A stretch of DNA of 34,128 nt from Streptomyces altiplanensis. Its GTDB lineage: Bacteria > Actinomycetota > Actinomycetes > Streptomycetales > Streptomycetaceae. The DNA lies in the NCBI GenBank assembly GCA_003719395.1, contig RHMC01000075.1, positions 1 through 34,128 on the forward strand, read 5' to 3'. A program made the position numbers and the translations under genes. Below are positions 17,673-24,290 of this stretch, one piece after another; position 1 is the first letter of the stretch, and the number at the start of each line of letters is the position of its first letter. The notes under the pieces were generated by a model that saw only the letters and a program-made list of their open reading frames with translations, made no database searches and was not told the origin of the DNA.

Positions 17673-18251
17673 TCACACGGCGCCGTCGATGGGCCCGCTC
17701 GGCGCGGAGCCCGCGTGCGGCCGGGGTCGTGCGGCGCGTGCCCCGGCCGCCCTTTCCTCACCGCGGAACCTGAGGAGGATCGCCCGGAACGCGTACCGGG
17801 CCAGGAGCAGGTTGCCCAGCAGCCAAGGCAGGTTCGGTGCGTAGAAGATGAAGTAGTTCCAAGCCCCCCTCTCGGGCATGTTCTCGTGGCCGCCGACCAC
17901 CGCGCGCCAGAAGTACAGGACGACCGAGTAGGTGACGTACGAGGAGACCACCAACTGGAGCGGGTACCGGTAGGGCCGGTTCCGCAGTACACCCACGGTA
18001 ACGCCCGCCGACAGCACCTGGGTCACCGTCAGATGAATGGTCTCCAGGGCAAATGGGAAGTACACGTCCCCTTCGCCCGCGTAGGCTCTGTCGCCCGCTC
18101 CGTAGATCTGGAAAAGCCGGGCGAAGACGTCGCGCCGGCCTCCGATGTCCTGGAAGTGCAGGACGAAGTACAGCTCCAGGGTGAAGGCGAGAAGGAAGGA
18201 GAACGCCAGGAACCCCAGCGTGATCCTGTCCTCGGTACTGCGGCGGCCCAT
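17673..18251 (-). CDS. EBP: EBP-like sterol delta8-delta7 isomerase (EXPERA domain)
   Basis: Membrane protein of 192 residues that aligns with human emopamil-binding protein over its EXPERA core. ELYFVLHFQD (human EGWFVLYYED) carries the first catalytic Glu (Glu26). Then come FARLFQIYGAGDRAYAGEGD (human [20 protein letters not shown]), FALETIH with the second Glu (Glu70, human METIT), PYRYPLQLVVSSYVTYSVVLYF (given here in part) and NYFIFYAPNLPWLL. It lacks the extra N-terminal helix of human EBP. The enzyme moves the 8(9) double bond to 7(8) by protonation at C9. About four hydrophobic helices are visible. It lies 62 bases after the sterol-reductase gene in the same leftward operon and is convergent with the epoxidase gene. 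Confidence 0.85.
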   Translation of the reverse strand: MGRRSTEDRITLGFLAFSFLLAFTLELYFVLHFQDIGGRRDVFARLFQIYGAGDRAYAGEGDVYFPFALETIHLTVTQVLSAGVTVGVLRNRPYRYPLQLVVSSYVTYSVVLYFWRAVVGGHENMPERGAWNYFIFYAPNLPWLLGNLLLARYAFRAILLRFRGEERAAGARAARPRPHAGSAPSGPIDGAV

Positions 18252-18313
18252 GCGCTGATCCTCTTCCGGTCGGCTCCGGGTGGTCTACGGCAGGAGAACT
18301 GGACGGAAGAGGG

Positions 18314-19390
18314 CTAGTACACAAAGGGAACCAGGCAGTATCTGACCCTCCGGCAGTACCGGTCCCACAGCTCGCCGTACTTGGCCCGGCAGCGCCGGTC
18401 GTCACGGCGCGCGCGGTGGACGAAGAGCACCGCCAGCCACAGCGGTACCAGATACGGCAGCGGCGACGAGGTCCCGCAGAGCGAGGTCCAGGCCGCGTAG
18501 ACGAGGAACTCGCCGGTGTAGTTGAGCTTGCGCCCGATTCCCCAGAAGCCCGATACCAGCAGCCGCCCCTCCAGGGCCCGCGCCGGACGCCCCCAGATGT
18601 GGGTGGCACCTTTCTGCCGGAACCGGTGCTTCTGCGAGTTCGCCCCCCGGAAAACCCAGAAGCCCAGCAGGAAGACGCCGGTCGACAGGAGAGCCTGTCC
18701 GGTCCCCAGCGGCTCCCGCACGTCGATCAGGACGTGACCCGGCAGGCTGTAGAAGAAGGGAACCAGGACGAGGTCACCCCACACCAGCATCCAGCCGAAG
18801 CGCTCGGACATGACGTCCCAGGTGAAGAGCATGCCCTCCTCGAACTGGAAGAAGTTCGCGATGTAGACGAAGAACATCACCTGGTAGAGGATCATCCGCT
18901 CGCTCAGAGAGCCCTGCTCCAGTCCCTGCGCCGCTGCACACGAGACGTTGAACAGGAACAGCCCGATCAGGGAGGGGCGGTACGCGAACATCTTCAGGTC
19001 GACGCCTGCCAGCTTGGGATTGAGCCGTACTCCCAGGAAGTAGTCCACGGCCGCCGGCCGCGCGCCGGGTCCGCGGCTCTGCCTTCCGTCCGCCAACAGC
19101 CATACGGCGACGATCAGACTGAAGACATTGGCGACCACGAACAGCGCCTGCCAGTGCCGGACCGGGTAGGCCAGGGCCGCCGGCCGGACCACCGCGATGC
19201 CCAGCACCGCCACCACGCACAGCGCGAAGAGCAGTATCCCGTTGAGGCGGTACCGTTCGCGCCCGCCGTCGGCGAGGGGGGCGCCCTCGGCCCACCGGCC
19301 CGGAAGGCAACGTGTGCCGAGGAACAGGACCCCCAAGAACACCGTGAAGAGCACGGCTGCGGTCAGCCCTTCCCCGAGGACAGGAAGCAC
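18314..19390 (-). CDS. Sterol reductase, ERG4/ERG24/DHCR7 family (probable C14-reductase)
   Basis: Polytopic NADPH-dependent reductase of sterol ring double bonds. Family features in order: RYRLNGILLF, DYFLGVRLNPKL, MFAYRPSLIGLFLFNVS, EEGMLFTWDVMSERFGWML, LLVSGFWGIGRKLNYTGEF and, at the C-terminus, RARRDDRRCRAKYGELWDRYCRRV, matching the family signature (DEHRCRxKYGxxWxxYCxxV). The RHPNY/RHxNY of most members reads RKLNY here. CYP51 in the same cluster leaves a delta14 bond, so C14-reduction is the most economical role; C7-reduction is an alternative. The frame is open up to 19507, but family similarity begins near GEGLTAAVLF, so I choose the GTG at 19390. The gene follows the methyltransferase by 126 bases. 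Confidence 0.88.
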   Translation of the reverse strand: MLPVLGEGLTAAVLFTVFLGVLFLGTRCLPGRWAEGAPLADGGRERYRLNGILLFALCVVAVLGIAVVRPAALAYPVRHWQALFVVANVFSLIVAVWLLADGRQSRGPGARPAAVDYFLGVRLNPKLAGVDLKMFAYRPSLIGLFLFNVSCAAAQGLEQGSLSERMILYQVMFFVYIANFFQFEEGMLFTWDVMSERFGWMLVWGDLVLVPFFYSLPGHVLIDVREPLGTGQALLSTGVFLLGFWVFRGANSQKHRFRQKGATHIWGRPARALEGRLLVSGFWGIGRKLNYTGEFLVYAAWTSLCGTSSPLPYLVPLWLAVLFVHRARRDDRRCRAKYGELWDRYCRRVRYCLVPFVY

Positions 19391-19516
19391 GGTCTCACAC
19401 CTCGCAGATACTCTGACACGACGATCGCCTGGAAAATGGACCGGCGGCGCCCCGGCCGCCCGGCCGGCCGCGCGCACCCGGGAAGCCCGGCCGTCCGGCC
19501 AAAACACGTTCCCGGA

Positions 19517-20401
19517 TCACGTCGTTTTGCGTGCCTCCCAGTAACCGACGAGGAACGCCCCCTGCCGGGCGGCGGCACTCACGGCGCGGATCCCGCGCTG
19601 CATGAACCGCAGCAGCGGTGTGACGTCCTCGCTCCCGTCGAGCAGATCGGCCGCCTCGTCGAGCAGCAGCCACACGGGCTCCAGGCTGCCCTGCTCCGAG
19701 GCGTCGGCGACCCGTACGGGTTCCAGCCCGGCGTCGCGCAGATGGCCGGCGAGGTCCTGGGGCGTGGAGAGATAGGTCAGACAGTGGTGGCGGCAGATGG
19801 GCTCGATGAACCGGGATGTCTCCTCGTCACCGAGGCCGTCGGCGGCCAGCCAGTCGTAGCCGAGGTAGACGCCCCCCGGCTTCAGCACCCGGGCGGCCTC
19901 ACGGTGCACCCGCTGCTTCTCTGGCATATGGACGATGGAGTCGAAGCTGTAGACGGCGTCGAAACAGGCGTCGGGAAACGGCATGTCCAGCGCGTCGCCC
20001 TCGACGAAGTCCGTCTGCCCGGTCAGCCCCTGCTCGGCCGCCCTGACCCGCGCGCACTCCACCCGCACGCGGGTGAAGTCCAGGCCGGTCACATGGGCGC
20101 CGGAGTGCGCCGCGACGGTCAGTGCCGGGCCGCCCACCCCGCTGCCGATGTCCAGGGCGCGGGTGCCCGGCCGAAGACCGGCCCGGTCGGCCAGACGGTA
20201 CTGCGCGGCCCGCTGCGCCTCCGCGAGGGTCTGGCCGTCCGAGAAGGGCGGGAAGTGGTGCGACTCCCCCCAGCCCGAGCGGTACACCTCGTTGACGAGC
20301 TCGAAGTAGCCCGTCACCATCTCCACGTAGTTCCGCTCCCGGCTCTTCTGGTCGGAAACGAATTCCTGGAGTCTCGTCAGTCGGGTCGCTTCACTGGTCA
20401 C
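19517..20401 (-). CDS. smt: Sterol C24-methyltransferase (ERG6/SMT family)
   Basis: SAM-dependent class I methyltransferase of 294 residues. YFELVNEVYRSGWGESHHF corresponds to the sterol-binding region I (YEYGWGxSFHF) of SMTs. The SAM loop is LDIGSGVGGPALTVA. VEGDALDMPFPDACFDAVYS followed by HMPEKQRVHREAARVLKPGG matches SMT regions II-III, and YDWL lies where YEW occurs in ERG6. It adds a methyl to the side-chain 24(25) double bond. Start: GTG at 20401, overlapping the end of Rieske 3 by 11 bases; the longer frame to 20506 would run deep into that gene. Second gene of the 21434-17673 operon. Together with DHCR24 it implies a 24-methylated, saturated side chain or a branch between two sterols. 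Confidence 0.88.
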   Translation of the reverse strand: MTSEATRLTRLQEFVSDQKSRERNYVEMVTGYFELVNEVYRSGWGESHHFPPFSDGQTLAEAQRAAQYRLADRAGLRPGTRALDIGSGVGGPALTVAAHSGAHVTGLDFTRVRVECARVRAAEQGLTGQTDFVEGDALDMPFPDACFDAVYSFDSIVHMPEKQRVHREAARVLKPGGVYLGYDWLAADGLGDEETSRFIEPICRHHCLTYLSTPQDLAGHLRDAGLEPVRVADASEQGSLEPVWLLLDEAADLLDGSEDVTPLLRFMQRGIRAVSAAARQGAFLVGYWEARKTT

Positions 20402-21434
20402 GGCTGCTTTTCCTCTCGACTGCGGCGGCGCCCACGGGCTGCGCGGCGGAGTAGAACTGGCGCGCCCAACGCCGGTAGAGAGTGATCGGTCCGTCTCCTT
20501 GTGCAAGGGGCGGGTGCGGGATGTAGCTCTTGTGGGCCCAGACGGGCACGTCGAGAGCGAGCTGCGACGTGAACGCCGGGCGCGCTGCCGCGGTGAGCAG
20601 GGCGGCGAGGGAACGGAACCGGCGCGATGCCGGCGGAAACGACTTGCCGCCCGCGTCGGGTCTCACACCGACACGGGCACGCAACTGCACCTGGTGCGGC
20701 CCGGTCGCGGTCCTGGTGACGAGACTGCGCAGCGTGATGCCGAACTGGGGAAAGTACGTGTCGACGACGTTCAGCCCCAGCCCCCACAGCCGTGTGCTGA
20801 TCTCCATCCGCAGAAGCAGTCCGGGAAGAAAGCCCTTCGCGCCGGCGAGCACATAACGTGCCCGATGCCCGTCGCTGGAGAACGACTCGATCTCCTCCAC
20901 GCCCGTCAGGCCGTGGATATACCGGAAATGCCCGAGGTCGATCCCGTTCTCGACCGTGTCCTGCGGATGGGTGGCAAGAAGGCGCGAACACTGCATGGCA
21001 TACGGGAAGGACTCCAACAACGCCGGCGGAACATCCCACTGGGGAGGAAGCCCCTGCGCGCTGTACCAGACGAAGACCAGCCCGTTGGTCTCTGTGGTCT
21101 CCCAGGTCCCGAGGCGGGCGCGCGGAGGCCGCTTTCCGTACCCCGTTGCCACACAGACGCCGGTCCGGTCGAACGCGAACCCGTGAAAGGGACAGACCAG
21201 CCGCTCACCCACCACGCGCCCGCCGTATCCCAGATGCGCGCCCAGATGCGGGCAGTACGGTGTCACGGCCTGGGCCGCACCGCCGCGTGTCCGGAACAGC
21301 ACGACGTCCTCGTCCATGAAGCGCGCGCGGATCACCTTTCCCGCCCCGAGATCGCTGCCAAACGCGACGGCGGCCCAGCCGTCGGGGTACGGGAGAGGGA
21401 GTTCCTTGCTCATGGAAGCCACGTGGGTCGACAC
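20391..21434 (-). CDS. Rieske non-heme iron oxygenase 3 (cholesterol-7-desaturase/KshA-like)
   Basis: Intact Rieske oxygenase of 347 residues. [2Fe-2S] ligands: CPHLGAHLG (Cys61, His63) and CPFHGFAF (Cys81, His84). Mononuclear iron: TVENGIDLGHFRYIHG (His169, His174). The C-terminal ALDVPVW and GDGPITLYRRWARQFY are the ending typical of the DAF-36/Neverland and KshA-like proteins. It is clearly paralogous to Rieske 1. Candidate reactions are C7 desaturation or C4-methyl oxidation; the sequence alone cannot separate them. Several starts are possible: GGAGGT near 21432 fits best with a GTG at 21422, giving a protein four residues shorter. First gene of the operon with SMT, sterol reductase and EBP. 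Confidence 0.85.
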   Translation of the reverse strand: MSTHVASMSKELPLPYPDGWAAVAFGSDLGAGKVIRARFMDEDVVLFRTRGGAAQAVTPYCPHLGAHLGYGGRVVGERLVCPFHGFAFDRTGVCVATGYGKRPPRARLGTWETTETNGLVFVWYSAQGLPPQWDVPPALLESFPYAMQCSRLLATHPQDTVENGIDLGHFRYIHGLTGVEEIESFSSDGHRARYVLAGAKGFLPGLLLRMEISTRLWGLGLNVVDTYFPQFGITLRSLVTRTATGPHQVQLRARVGVRPDAGGKSFPPASRRFRSLAALLTAAARPAFTSQLALDVPVWAHKSYIPHPPLAQGDGPITLYRRWARQFYSAAQPVGAAAVERKSSRDQ

Positions 21435-21568
21435 CTCCGGTTGCGCACAGCACCACGCGCAAGCATCACGGAGCCCTTGACCACAACCCCGGCGACACGC
21501 TCACCGGCTCGTCCGGATGGCCCATGCAGACGCCCGGCGGTCATCGCCCGGTTGCCGGAACGACAGCC

Positions 21569-21599
21569 GCCCGGTGCGTTCCGGACGAACGCACCGGGC
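21569..21599 (-). terminator. Terminator hairpin
   Basis: Perfect 13-bp stem GCCCGGTGCGTTC / GAACGCACCGGGC with loop CGGAC, flanked on the right by TTT. It lies 27 bases past the stop of the leftward rhamnosidase-like remnant and upstream of the Rieske 3 operon, so it would insulate that operon from the left-moving remnant transcript. The symmetrical stem could also act in the other direction. Confidence 0.75.
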
Positions 21600-21625
21600 T
21601 TTCCCGACGTGTGTCCGGTCGTCGT

Positions 21626-21803
21626 TCAGGCAGCCTTCTCGGCGAGTCCGGCTGCATCGAGGGCGTGCTCCCCAGGGCCGAGGAGGACCCGGGGCGCAAC
21701 CGGGAAGTTCGGCGATGGCCGTGCACCCCCCGGGCACGGTGGCGCGGGCCGTCATGCCCGTGGTGGTCAGCTCCCACGACAGGGCCGCCGTGGGTGCTGT
21801 CAC
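21626..21803 (-). pseudogene. C-terminal scrap of an alpha-L-rhamnosidase-like gene
   Basis: ALSWELTTTGMTARATVPGG followed by CTAIAELPG, and then in another frame APRVLLGPGEHALDAAGLAE plus a stop, resembles the last beta-domain of actinobacterial family GH78 rhamnosidases (pattern W..G.....VPPG..A...LPG....V.SG.H). The 5' side is cut exactly at the left end of the IS6 element, and a frameshift lies near 21692. It is non-functional debris. Assignment rests on a short C-terminal pattern only. Confidence 0.45.
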
Positions 21804-22654
21804 GTTGTTGGGTGCGTGAATGCCTGGCGATGTGTCAGGGTGCGGTGGTGCCGGGTTCCGGGCCTGTGGTCAGGTCGTGGTGGGTCGGCCGGCGGCGCCG
21901 GTGATCTGGTCCCGGATCGTGAAGCGGACGGTCATCTCGGCTCGACAGCCGGATGCGGGTATCGGATGGCGGCCGGGCCGGAAGTGGGGCGAGATGCCGC
22001 TGGACGCGGACAGGAACCGCTGTGCTCCGCCCACGGAGTGGAAGCCTTTCCTCGCTCGTTCGCGCTGCCTCGCTGGCCGGTGGCTGTTCTCCGTCCGGTT
22101 GTTCAGGTACTTCGACTGCCGGCGCTCGACGCAGGGCACGCCCTCGCGGTGGGCTGCGCCGTAGGAGCGGAGCTTGTCGGTGACGATCACCCGCGGTACC
22201 GTGCGGGTCTTCTTCAGGAGGCGGCGCAAGAAGCGCCCGGCCGCGGCCTTGTCCCGGCGGTCCCGCACGAGGATGTCCAGGACGTCGCCGTCCTGGTCTA
22301 CGGCCCGCCCCAGGTACGTCTGTTCCCCATTGACCTTGACGAAGACCTCGTACAGGTGCCATTTGTCACCAGGCCGAGGCTGTCGGCGGCGCAGCGCACC
22401 TGCGTACTGCTGCCCGAACCCGGCGCACCAGCGGCGCACCGTCTCGCAGGAGACGACGATCCCGCGCTCGAGCATGAACTCCTCGACCTCGCGGAACGAC
22501 AGCGGGAAGCAGAAGTACAGCCACACGCAGGGGGAGATGACCTCGACCGGGTACCGGTGCCCCTTGTACGACAGCGACGCGCTCCCCACGGACGACCCCT
22601 CCCAGCTTGATCAACCAGAAGATCATCCCACCGGTCAGCCAACGTGACAGTGCC
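21794..22654 (-). mobile_element. IS6-family insertion sequence
   Basis: Inverted ends share CTGTCACGTTG: left at 21797-21807, right as CAACGTGACAG at 22640-22650, with further partial matches outside and inside (GGCACTGTCACGTTGGCTGACC reading from the right end). The element is about 860 bp, normal for the IS6 group, and carries a single transposase gene. No target duplication is visible, consistent with later rearrangement of the flanks. Confidence 0.7.
21870..22589 (-). CDS. IS6-family transposase with first catalytic Asp changed to Tyr
   Basis: 239 residues, full length. The N-terminal FREVEEFMLERGIVVSCETV and RRWCAGFGQQYA are the HTH region. DKWHLYEVFVKVNGEQTYLG should read WxxDEVFVK; the codon at 22350-22352 is TAC (Tyr80) where the family has the first Asp of the DDE triad. 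The second Asp (VIVTDKLRSYGAAHREG) and the Glu (LNNRTENSHRPARQRER) are present. The protein is otherwise intact, so it is probably a catalytically dead copy that could only be mobilised in trans. Confidence 0.88.
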   Translation of the reverse strand: MGSASLSYKGHRYPVEVISPCVWLYFCFPLSFREVEEFMLERGIVVSCETVRRWCAGFGQQYAGALRRRQPRPGDKWHLYEVFVKVNGEQTYLGRAVDQDGDVLDILVRDRRDKAAAGRFLRRLLKKTRTVPRVIVTDKLRSYGAAHREGVPCVERRQSKYLNNRTENSHRPARQRERARKGFHSVGGAQRFLSASSGISPHFRPGRHPIPASGCRAEMTVRFTIRDQITGAAGRPTTT

Positions 22655-22831
22655 ATCCCGAGGCAGGAGCCCCAGGACCTGCTCGACGACGACGATCGCT
22701 GGCGGCTCCTCCAACGCTGCCTGACCGACGATGCTCTGCCCACGGACATCCGTACCGGCGGCGCGATCACCCTGCTCTTCGGTCCGTCCACCGAACGTCT
22801 CCGTCATCTGACGTCTGAGCATCTCAAGTTC
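22655..22831 (+). pseudogene. Possible integrase-like fragment
   Basis: The peptide RQEPQDLLDDDDRWRLLQR, then CLTDDALPTDIRTGGAITLL and FGPSTERLRHLTSEHL, resembles an internal stretch of streptomycete tyrosine-recombinase-like proteins that read HDDTLxxxDRxAGLLxLLYAQ...LT..HV. It has no start or catalytic residues and is bounded by IS6 on one side and an ISL3 scrap on the other. Confidence 0.35.
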
Positions 22832-22845
22832 GGCGATCCGGCGTC

Positions 22846-22942
22846 GTCGAAGGACACGTCAACCGGATCAAGATGCTCAAGCGCCAGATGTTCGGACGCG
22901 CCGGCTTCGCACTGCTCCGCAAGCGGGTCCTCCTCGCCCTCG
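22846..22942 (+). pseudogene. ISL3-family transposase C-terminal scrap
   Basis: VEGHVNRIKMLKRQMFGRAG followed by FALLRKRVLLAL is the standard C-terminus of actinobacterial ISL3 transposases. It differs from the corresponding end of the intact ISL3 transposase at 5146-6705, so it comes from another element. Directly abutted by the IS481 fragment. Confidence 0.8.
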
Positions 22943-23130
22943 GCCCGCCACCGCCGAACCCATTTATGAGCGGTCGCCCGCGAAACCCCCATCTCGGCAG
23001 CGACATGGGCGACCGGACGGCCGGACGCGACACGTTCGACCAGCAGACGCCTCCCGAAGACCGTCAGCCGGGCATTACGGTGGGACACGAAGACCTCCGT
23101 GTGGTGCGTTCCTAGACAGCTCCACCACAC
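22943..23130 (-). pseudogene. IS481-family transposase N-terminal fragment
   Basis: From a GTG at 23088: SHRNARLTVFGRRLLVERV, then SGRPVAHVAAEMGVSRATAH and KWVRRWRAEGE, the helix-turn-helix start of IS481 transposases. The frame then runs into the ISL3 scrap and loses similarity. The catalytic core is absent. Sequence upstream to about 23130 (GGAGCTGTCTAGGAACGC reading leftwards) is probably its terminal region. Confidence 0.8.
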
Positions 23131-23163
23131 CGGAGGTCTTCGCCTTTGATCAAGACCCCCGTG

Positions 23164-23582
23164 TCAACAACGCTCGTGGTCAATACACCGCCGCTCACAC
23201 GTCCCCGTGAGGTCCCGGGGTACCTTGATCTCGACCGGTCCGACATCGGTCAGCACCGCCTTTGAGCGGGTGCCGTTGCGGCTGTTGCCGCTGTTCCGGC
23301 CGGTCGCCTCGTGCTTGTCGTAGCCGAGGTGATCGGTGATCTCGCCCTCCAGGGCGGACTCGAGCACCCGCTTGGTCAGCTGCTGCAGCAGCCCGCCCTC
23401 GCCGGTCAACTGCAGGCCCTCGCTCCGGGCCCGGCCCACCAGCATCGCGATCAGCTGGTCATCCGCAACCTGCGGAGCCTGAGCCGCCCCGGCAGTTCCG
23501 ACCTGCTCCAACTCCACGCTCTGATCCGTCACTTGGCTTCTCCTCCTTACTGGGCGGATCAGCCGTTATTTTTACAGTCCCG
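23164..23582 (-). pseudogene. IS256-family transposase N-terminal fragment with terminal repeat
   Basis: From a GTG at 23532 with AAGGAGGAG upstream: the first about 115 residues of an IS256/Mutator transposase (LLQQLTKRVLESALEGEITD, HLGYDKHEATGRNSGNSRNG, VGPVEIKVPRD). Similarity stops before the DDE core, so it is a truncated element. The outer terminal repeat, written left to right on the plus strand, is CCGTTATTTTTACAGTCCCG at 23563-23582 and recurs at 6741-6760 (19/20, same orientation). Confidence 0.85.
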
Positions 23583-23680
23583 AACCTCGCGCGGCCGGTG
23601 CCCGTGCCCCGGCGGCAGGGGTCGCTCCGGCGCAAGGGCGTGCGGTCCGCCTCTCCCGGCGGCTGCGGAGGGGGCAAGAC

Positions 23681-24277
23681 TCACACGACGGACTCGTGCT
23701 CGCTGACATAGGGCATGGACGGTTCCAGGCCGAGGTCCTGGGGCAGGAGGGACGCCATCCACGCGTCGTGCCTCACGCCGTCCTGGATGATGCGCGAGCG
23801 CAGGGTTCCCTCGTGGGTGAAGCCGACCTTGACGGCACAAGCGAGCGATCCGCGGTTCGCCACCTCGCCGACGCTTTCGATGCGGTCCAGCCCCAGCTCG
23901 GTGAAGGCCCACCCGGCGATGGCTCGGATCGCCTCGGAGGTGTACCCCTTGCCCCGGTGGGCCGCGAGGGTCCAGCAACCCATAGACGCCATGCGCTCGG
24001 ATCGGCCCACCCAACTGAGTCCGAAGATACCCATAGGACCCACAAGCTCCCCCGTCTCGCGGACCCGCACCCCGAAAAGGTAGTTGGTGTCGTCGCGCCA
24101 GCCGTCGGGGCAGAAGTAGTGGATGAAGTGCGCGGCCTGTTCCCGCGTACCGGGACTCGGCACGTTGGTCCAACGCCGTATCAGCGGGTCCTTCCACGCC
24201 TCGACGAACGTGTCGACGTCGGTGTCGAGCAGCATTCCTATGTCGAGGCGGTCGGTGACGATGTGCGCGGGCTCCAT
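23681..24277 (-). CDS. GNAT-family N-acetyltransferase (RimJ/RimL type)
   Basis: 198 residues. The N-terminal TDRLDIGMLLDTDVDTFVEA is the usual RimJ/RimL start. The acetyl-CoA loop is HRGKGYTSEAIRAIAGWAF (R-G-x-G-Y/A), followed by LGLDRIESVGEVANRGSLAC and KVGFTHEGTLRSRIIQDGVR, typical of this group. It is the last gene of the lanthipeptide operon: start 13 bases after the ABC transporter stop, with AAGGAG seven bases upstream. It could acetylate the processed peptide's N-terminus or serve self-protection; the placement supports a link with the peptide but does not prove it. Confidence 0.88.
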   Translation of the reverse strand: MEPAHIVTDRLDIGMLLDTDVDTFVEAWKDPLIRRWTNVPSPGTREQAAHFIHYFCPDGWRDDTNYLFGVRVRETGELVGPMGIFGLSWVGRSERMASMGCWTLAAHRGKGYTSEAIRAIAGWAFTELGLDRIESVGEVANRGSLACAVKVGFTHEGTLRSRIIQDGVRHDAWMASLLPQDLGLEPSMPYVSEHESVV

Positions 24278-24290
24278 CGCATTGCTCCTT

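Noticed and set aside
18416..20485. Plus-strand frame of 689 residues opposite the sterol reductase and SMT
   Set aside because: Shadow frame covering two convincing minus-strand genes and their gap.
21501..21803. An intact 100-residue gene on the minus strand
   Set aside because: Only the first part resembles a rhamnosidase C-terminus; the end makes sense only in another frame, and its start lies in the IS6 end.
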